Position numbers and translations under genes: made by a program. From assembly GCA_038501625.1 (NCBI GenBank), contig JAZAYU010000037.1:5704001-5768000 (forward strand): a stretch of 64,000 bases of DNA, given 5' to 3'. The notes beneath the pieces are model-generated. The model worked only from the letters and a program-made list of their open reading frames with translations. It did no database searches and was not told the DNA's origin. Source of the stretch: Corbicula japonica (Eukaryota > Mollusca > Bivalvia > Venerida > Cyrenidae). The stretch's first letter is position 1, and each line of letters opens with the position of its first letter. Shown one piece after another: positions 57,437 through 64,000 of the stretch.

Positions 57437-59328
57437 TGAGAGTGTATAACTTCTAAATATTGCTATAAGCCTGTCGGTCATATTGTTACCGGTGATCTTA
57501 ATGTAATCAAAGACTCTAGAATTCGTTATTTAATTTCTAAAGGTCCCAAATATAGAATTCCATCCAAAATTGATTTTAATGCATGTCGTGCAGAAATTGC
57601 TGAGTCTTTAAACCTATTTTGCAATAAATGGTGCAAAAGAGAACATGCTGAGCCTAATGCACTTTCTAACTGGAAAAAAAACACATATTTAAAATAATAG
57701 ACACTCGTATATCATTTTATGAAAGAAACATTGCTTTATTACCACCTCGACCTCTTTTTAACTTTCGTCATTTGAAAAAAGGAATTCAAGACTTTCATAA
57801 CAAATTTGTTTTAACACCCGCTGATAAGGCTTCTAATAATGTAATTATAGTGTGATGGATGCACTATATTAATATTCAAACTGAAGAACTGAACAGCACT
57901 AATGCTTATGTACTAACTTCTTCATCTGAGAGTGATATTGTTACTGCACACACTCTACAAATTACAAAATTTAGAATCAGTATTGAGCCGAAACAAGACA
58001 AAGTACCTACTATGTATTGGTTGCCTAAAATGCATAAAACACCGTACAAAGCAAGATTTATTGCTAACTCTAGTTCTTGCACTACTACTAAATTATCCGT
58101 GCTCTTAACTTCTTGTCTTACAGCTATTAAAGAACATGTAATTAGGTATTGCGATAAGGTTTTTGAAACTTCTGGCAAAAATTTATTTTGGTCGATTAAA
58201 AATTCAAATGACGTTTTGAAAAAGCTTAAATCAAATAATTTTCAGGCGTTCTGTTTGTCTACTTATGATTTCTCAACTTTATATACCTCGCTCCCTCATA
58301 ATTTAATAAGAGACAAACTAACCAGTCTCATTGAAAAAACGTTTGCTAGAGAAAATAAAACCTTCATCGCTTGTAATGAACATAGGGCATTTTTTTTACA
58401 GATGGTTCTTATGATAATTATACTTTATGGACTTGTAAAGACCTAATAGAGTCGCTAACTTTCTTACTGGATAATATTTATGTTAGATTCGGTACCTCTA
58501 TTTATAAACAAGTAATAGGCATCCCAATGGGTACTAATTGTGCACCCCTTGTTGCTGATCTGTTTTTATACTGTTATGAAAGAGACTCTATGTTATCTCT
58601 TTCTACTGAACATCAAGATGATATTATTACAGCTTTTAACAACGCCTCGAGGTACCGTGATGATTTATTAAATATAGATCATAACCATTTTTCCATTACT
58701 GGTTAATAAGATCTACCCTAAAGAACTACAACATAATAAAGCGAACACTTCAGAACAGCAAGCAAACTTTCTCGATCTAAATCTGTCAATTGAAAATGGT
58801 TATGTCACTACTAAAATATATGATAAAAGAGATGATTTTAATTTTAACATAGTAAATTTTCCGTTTTTAGACGGCGATGTTCCCCGTGCAACATCTTACG
58901 GGGTTTATATTTCACAGCTTGTTCGCTTTTCAAGAGCTTGCAACTTTATTAATGATTTCAATGAATGTAATCTTTGCATTACAGACAAACTTTTAAAACA
59001 AGGTTATCGGTATCACAAATTAAGGAAAACATTTTGCAAGTTTTATCGTCGATACCCAGATCTAATTCATAAATACAGGTGCAGTTTAAAATCACTATTG
59101 AAACAAGGTATTTCACAGCCAGTTTTTTATGGAGATTTAATTTATAAACTTAAGAAGATAAAGGGCAATGTTAATTTCTCTCGGTTATTCGTAAAAAACA
59201 TCTGTAAATTTAAAAAGAAAGGTTACCAACATGATATTTTACAGCGTTCTGCATGCCTGGTGATTAACCCTTCTACAGTTGATCATTATGCTTACCTCTT
59301 TGGTTGCACGACGGTGGCAGGGGTTTAA
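57437..59328 (+). pseudogene. Penelope-like reverse transcriptase, broken
   Basis: Order of blocks: GHIVTGDLNVI (about 57478), KGPKYRIPSKIDF, CNKWCKREHAEP, FVLTPADKASNNVII (about 57808), PTMYWLPKMHKTPYKARFI (about 58006-58062), STYDFSTLYTSLPH with catalytic Asp at 58267-58269, IGIPMGTNCAPLVADLFLY (about 58516-58572), and the third catalytic motif RYRDDLLN with the Asp pair at 58659-58664. The usual Leu before the Asp pair is Arg here. The thumb and C-terminus follow (NKANTSEQQANFLDL, YDKRDDFNFN, GYRYHKLRKTF), ending at TAA 59326. Frameshifts near 57690, 58395 and 58700 and several stops. It would have copied element RNA at the target site. Confidence 0.9.
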
Positions 59329-59641
59329 GAGTTTATGAAGGTTTATGGGGAAATCTTTTCTTAAAAGAACCTAAAAGCTCGATTTGTTTCTTTTATCCCT
59401 GTCATCGTGTTCTTGCTGATTTTACTCCAGAAGCTATGGTCTCGGTAAGATCATTGAGTACCCGCCCTTTGGCTTTGCAATGCTATTAAATTCTTATGTT
59501 TAATATGTTTGTGTGCTTTTGCATGCAACATTGTTGAGCCAATAAGTGGGTTGGAGTTGTTTCACCAAGACAACTTGTATTTGTTTTGTGATATGAGAAC
59601 CTGTTGGGGCAAGTGTGAGGTTGGTGCACCCTAGAACCTGG

Positions 59642-59850
59642 TTTAAACCCCCAGTGGCAATTTCATTTGCCACTGACCGTTCCAAGGCGGTAACCCCTCG
59701 GGTGCTCATTTTTGTTAATTGTTAGTGGTGTCTCTTTTGAAACTGATCATTTTATTAACCATGCTCTCTCCCTCTCTTCTTCTTGACTGTGTGGGGAGGC
59801 TGTTTTTTCTGAATGTGGCGATTCCTGATATGCATATTTCACCTTTTTAT
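59642..59850 (+). repeat. Pseudo-LTR, right copy
   Basis: Direct copy of 55529-55737. It lies about 310 bp after the RT stop; between them 59492-59620 is the noncoding block that recurs at 45885-46005. Confidence 0.92.
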
Positions 59851-60359
59851 CGATAAAGGTGCAAGGAGGAGTGTAGTAAATACTTAAAATGTGAGAAATT
59901 ATTTTGTATCCTAAAATGAATACATATCAACACATATAGTTCTGGCAATTCTTCATCATAATGCATGTTACCATAGCAACCATCTCTTCCACTATTTTCC
60001 AGCTAGTTATCATTATATTTAAAAGGAAAACTGTTCAATTATTCTGTTTTCAAATCATTCACTACATACCTGCAAAGTTGTAAATGTTCAGCAAACACAT
60101 TTCATCATGAACCACAGGCCATACCATTTCCGGTATATTTCATTATAAACCGCACTCCTTGTATACAACGCGTTCCACAACTACATGTAATACAAAAGCA
60201 CATCCTTCAACGTTCAATACCCTTTGCCAATAAAATACAACAATATATTATCACTTAATTCTTTCTTTGTTTAAAAACAATCCATCACCTGCATGAACTC
60301 CTACATCCAACAGCTAACTACTTTTAAATATCGTCCACATATAACACATCTGTGTTATA

Positions 60360-60540
60360 CTTTTCTTGTTAAGACTTGCCTAGAAATCTTCATTAATTCC
60401 TTAAACCTGGACACCGTTGAGAAGACAAAGCGGTAATTAATGCGATCAACTGTAGACGTTGAAATCACCAAGAAGCATGCAGAGTGCTTAAGAATATTCC
60501 GTTGGTAGCTTTTTTTAAGGATTGTGTGAATAATAAGCAT
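60360..60540 (-). pseudogene. Penelope-like RT C-terminal fragment, antisense
   Basis: The minus strand reads KKSYQRNILKHSACF and STSTVDRINYRF, aligned with KKGYQHDILQRSACL and NPSTVDHYAYLF at 59215-59310 of the main element. Shared words include CTACCAAC, TCTGCATGC and TCTACAGTTGATC. A diverged scrap of the same family, about 500 bp from the main copy and inverted to it. Confidence 0.75.
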
Positions 60541-60784
60541 TATCGGCTATAGACGATAATGCCATTTATAGAAGGAATAAATTAATATTGATGCTTTAAC
60601 TAAGGGACGTAAATCATGATGAATGATTTAGTAATACATTTGGAGTTATCTTTTGATGACGTATTCTTTGACGTCATCAGCACATGTAAGCTAGGAACGA
60701 AAACGGCAGTCAAAATTTACTGACTAAAATATATCCAGTTACATCAGCGAAATTTCTCAAGAATGCGAGGAAAGGAGTAAGGAA

Positions 60785-61230
60785 ATGAAGGAACACACTG
60801 ACACTTTTAGCAGTTTTGGTCGGAAAAAGCTGCGATCGACAGAAAAATCTAATGAATTACGGGTGGATCACAAGCGATGCTCAAGTGCCGGTCAAAGCGC
60901 TGGGAACTCCACGCCTAGAACCTCGACACCGGCTGTGCAGTGGATCGGAAGGACTATGGATCGGAATAAAGCCACACGGGCCGCTGCCGAATTTCTCTTT
61001 GATGTATGCAGTGCAGGCCGCACAGAAAACGTTGATGCAATCCTCGCCAAGCTTTGGAATTTCGGCTCAGCCAGACATTTACAGTTGACCGTGCTTGGGG
61101 CACAGCTGTTATTTTCCATCGACACATGAAGTTGCAGTCGCTAGCCTTCGGTGTCCTGCAAGTGCTGGTCTCCCTTGCAGACGGAGGCCACTCAGAATCT
61201 ACATGACGTCCCAAGGGGTCCCAAAATCAG
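60785..61230. other. GC-richer open segment, unrecognised (possible exon)
   Basis: Open frames of 76-114 codons overlap on both strands (for example + 60785-61129, - 60954-61214), and the base composition is richer in G+C than the flanks. I recognise no domain in any frame. A strong donor-like CAG|GTGAGA follows 61230, and a tRNA B-box-like GGTTCGAATCC lies just downstream at about 61252-61262. It could be an exon of a noncoding or lineage-specific gene, or a repeat with a Pol III-derived end. Confidence 0.3.
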
Positions 61231-61262
61231 GTGAGAAAGGCCCTTTATTCCGGGGTTCGAAT

Positions 61263-62989
61263 CCATCCTGACCTAGGGGAAATTTATGTAAATTTAGATC
61301 TAACACTTGTCTTAAAATGTGAAGTTCAAATTTATAAGACGCAGATAGATCTAGTGATCCTCAACTTACTAACGACGCGTTAATTTTAAAAAGTCAAGAA
61401 AATCGAAAATATCGAAAGGCCTACATGGACATATGCATTTTTAAATTATGTGCTGATTTACATACAAAAACACCAGGGTAGGGCCTCGGAGATCTCAAAT
61501 TGTGCTATATGAAAATGTAATTATGAGAGGGGCTTCTTAATTGAATCCTTTAGGCAGTTGTTACCAGTATGATATTTAATTCCGTCTGCGCATGGCTAAT
61601 GAGCCTTCAATGTCGTGGTCAAATAATGGCCATTTATAGATTAATTGTAGTCTGTTTTTACTGCTAGCCAACTTTAATTATAAAGATGGCTCTGTTTTGA
61701 AACCCTAATGTATGTACGCTCATGCAATCATCCATCCATATTTTTGCAAAGCGTCACACCCAGTAAAGTCGTCTCTGGATCAGGGGACGTAATTTTTCCT
61801 CAATCACGCACCAAATTTTTGTAAGCGGTTCTCTCCCTTAAATATTAGCATATTGAATGTTCCTGCAACCGCTGGCAATTATATCATGGTTTTGTAACAG
61901 GTTAAACGCCAAGTTAAGGCGATGCATTAAGAAGGTACTTTGATCAGTACCCTAAATAAACAAAATTCTGAAAAATAATAATGATAATAAAAATGGTTTT
62001 GAAAACAGGTTTCCTCCAGGATACTCTAGGTCAAGTTCACCGATTGAATGTAATATTTGAAAACGGTTAAAGGTCATGAATCTATTATTAGTTAAAACTC
62101 TGGAGGTTGAGGCGGAAAATATGTTAGAACTGTTTGTAAACCCCCCCCCCCCAAAAAAAAACCCCAACAACAACAACAACAAGCCTTAAAGTCTCATCTA
62201 TTGGTCTAGCGCCAAATCGCACAGGCGTTTTCACATTAGAATCTAATTACACAAACGCAATACATTTAATTTGTTGAGGGAGTGTGTTCTTTGTTTGCAG
62301 GTGAATTTATTCTTGATTGGACAAATAATATGTGGTCTTTATCAACAGATCGTCTTTATTTACAGGTGGTCGTAAGCTTAGGTTCGACTAGTGTAAATGT
62401 TTTAATTTACTCAGAATCGACAAAGGTTCATTACTCAGATTTTGGTGATGCGGTGCATATTCAGGCGTTATCCCATTCACCCATGGGATATTTATTTATT
62501 AAGCATTCAGCTAGGTGGCCTATATTTCATTGATGAGTGCATCTCAATGAACATTTCTTCAGTTCAAGTTGCTCAATTTTCAAAACGTTTTCTAATTTCT
62601 TGAGTTGGCTATTTCAATCATAACTGTAAGAAAAAAGACTTTTCAATTTTTGGATGATTTCATTTCACAGGGCATTTATACGGCAATAGTTCAAGATGAA
62701 TGTTTTTGCCTTTTAGATGAGTTCCCTGCTGAGCCTTTGTGTCTGGAATAAATCTAAGTTAAGGGAGATTTGAATTCCATAGGATAAAATAAATTACGTG
62801 TACTTTAGCGTAGATTAAAAAAAAAGAACATCAACATCGAATTAATTATGTGTACTTTAGGGTAGATAAAAAAAACACAACAAAACAAACAAACAAAAAA
62901 CAACATATCAACATCGAAATGAGTAGGCTGTTTCTCACTCGATATAACGATGTTTTGTTATGTTAGAATACGAATGGTTGACTAACATC
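61263..62989. other. No gene recognised
   Basis: The frame 62282-62533 (83 codons, after TTTGTTTGCAG) shows no motif I can name. Simple runs: C10 and A-rich at about 62142-62162 followed by (CAA)n, and two related AATTA(T/C)GTGTACTTTAG blocks near 62795 and 62845. Confidence 0.45.
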
Positions 62990-63005
62990 GACCTTCAGTT
63001 TTTAA

Positions 63006-63370
63006 TGAGAGTGCAGGTTACTTCTACTTTGGCTGTGGGATATACTTTGAGGGACCTTGGTCCTTCCTGCAGTGGCTGCAGATATGGTGCACAGCGAGAT
63101 TCTGTCAGAAATAACAGAAAGGCATTGGCATGTTATTAGTAGAAGGAAAGGTTTTGCCAACTAGAATATGTTTTTAATAGAGAAATCATGGCTTTGTATA
63201 GATAATTATCTTGAAATCCAGAGCGAGTTATAATCCTTATAACCCTTTCGTCCATCGGTATTTGGTCATTGCAGTTTAGTTTTCATATTAAGGCTGTACA
63301 TGTTCCAGGTGTTAATAATAATTTGATGCAATAAGAAACATTTCGTCAATTGACCCTAGATGCGGATGCA
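63006..63370 (+). pseudogene. RNase H fragment of a DIRS- or Ty3-type retroelement
   Basis: One frame reads ESAGYFYFGCGIYFEGPW at about 63009-63065, resembling the T-D-x-S-G-x-G-x-G-A-x-x-x-x-x-W start of retroelement RNase H. About 210 bp on, 63272-63331 reads QFSFHIKAVHVPGVNNNL, resembling the H-I-P-G-x-x-N-x-x-A-D end of the same domain. Stops lie between them. DIRS-like is favoured by the spacing and by the LTLDADA...PQAFW stretch after it, but this is tentative. Confidence 0.45.
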
Positions 63371-63559
63371 CGGCTAGTTCCGCAGGCATTTTGGACATAT
63401 TTGAAGACGAAGTAAATAACCCGTTAAAAATCACCCCTTTTTAACAATAAGATAAAGGGCATAAAGATACAATATATAATGCCATAGACATATGATTTTT
63501 AGTGCGACACTTAGTGACTTATTCAAATTATGAGGCACATCGCTTTAAAAAATATATAT

Positions 63560-64000
63560 AATGATATGTTTAGTCAACATTAACTATCGTTTTATTTGAT
63601 TTAATTTGATTTGAATGAATGATTGATCAATATTTGATTCTTTTAGTTTATTTTTGTGTCGTTTGTACAATTGGTAATTACGGCCATGAACTTGTTGATA
63701 ACAAGTTAATATGGATTGATTTGTTTTGATCATATTTGATTTGATTTGGTTTGATTTAATTTAATTTAATTTAATTTGATTTGATTTGATTAGATTAAAA
63801 ATAATTGGAATCACCAACAGTTTTATTTTGTCTTTTGTACAATTGGTACTTACGGCCTTGGACTTGTTGATTAAACGTCAGTATTGATTTGATTGATTGA
63901 TTGATTGACTGATTGATGATTGATTTATTTAATTTTATTTATTTATTTATTTTTGTCGTTTGTACAATTGGTACTTACGACCCTGGACTTGTTGATTACA
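63560..64000. repeat. TTTGATT/TTGA simple repeat with three copies of a 50-bp motif
   Basis: Runs of TTTGAT, TTTAAT and TTGA separate three copies of a motif containing GTTTGTACAATTGGTA and TTACGGCC...GACTTGTTGATTA, at about 63658-63710, 63833-63876 and 63957-64000. The last copy is cut by the window end. Confidence 0.88.

Larger units (their letters stand above)
55405..59887 (+). mobile_element. Penelope-like element with N-terminal GIY-YIG (permuted type)
   Basis: Limits are set by a 16-bp inverted pair, ACTACACTCCTCCTTG at about 55405-55420 and CAAGGAGGAGTGTAGT at about 59872-59887. Inside are two 209-bp direct repeats (55529-55737 and 59642-59850) that act as pseudo-LTRs, then a Cys-rich and GIY-YIG nuclease region upstream of a Penelope-type RT. 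Canonical Penelope elements have the nuclease after the RT; an N-terminal position is known in the Naiad/Chlamys groups, so this is most likely a Naiad-like element of an invertebrate. Frameshifts and stops make it inactive, although the pseudo-LTRs differ at only one site by eye. Confidence 0.87.

Noticed and set aside
55529..59850. LTR retrotransposon with 209-bp LTRs
   Set aside because: The enclosed coding region is a Penelope-type RT with GIY-YIG, without gag, protease or integrase; the repeats are pseudo-LTRs.

Overview
The window looks like nuclear DNA of an invertebrate animal, most likely a bivalve or related mollusc. It is AT-rich, its genes are split into small exons with clean GT-AG introns, and most of it is transposon debris: LINEs of a Jockey/CR1-like kind, a Penelope-like element with permuted domains, a Tc1-like relic, many foldback/MITE repeats and satellites. 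Species cannot be fixed from the sequence alone.

Host genes. Two alpha-carbonic anhydrase genes lie in tandem on the + strand. Gene A enters from the left edge, and only its last four coding exons (960-5048) are present. Gene B is complete: eight coding exons between 24952 and 46472 that join in phase to 331 residues, with signal peptide, the three zinc histidines, proton-shuttle His, gatekeeper Thr, the extracellular-type cysteine pair and a hydrophobic C-terminal anchor. The shared exons have identical lengths and phases, and the 3' UTRs are related, so the genes are tandem duplicates. A three-exon claudin/PMP22-like four-transmembrane gene (178 aa) sits on the minus strand inside intron 3 of gene B (36152-37571). 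A paralogue with the same intron phases (174 aa) lies downstream on the + strand (51418-53873).

Layout. 1-5.6 kb: gene A, with a young 5'-truncated LINE in its last intron flanked by 285-bp direct repeats. 6.4-24.6 kb: a transposon field with a long inverted repeat carrying a reverse-transcriptase scrap, two large LINE relics, a Tc1-like element, several foldbacks, a LINE tail, and a duplicated repeat unit with CAA/CAT microsatellites. 24.9-47.4 kb: gene B with repeat-filled introns and the nested antisense gene. 47.6-49.2 kb: a 47-bp satellite. 51.4-53.9 kb: the second claudin-like gene. 55.4-59.9 kb: a Penelope-like element with GIY-YIG upstream of the RT and 209-bp pseudo-LTRs. 60-64 kb: an antisense Penelope scrap, an unrecognised GC-richer open segment, a DIRS/Ty3-like RNase H relic and a TTGAT-type simple repeat.

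How the genes may fit together. A secreted or membrane-anchored carbonic anhydrase interconverts CO2 and bicarbonate at the cell surface; in molluscs such enzymes serve acid-base balance and shell formation. Claudin-like proteins shape epithelial junctions and paracellular ion flow. Shared expression in a transporting epithelium is possible, but it is inference from linkage only.
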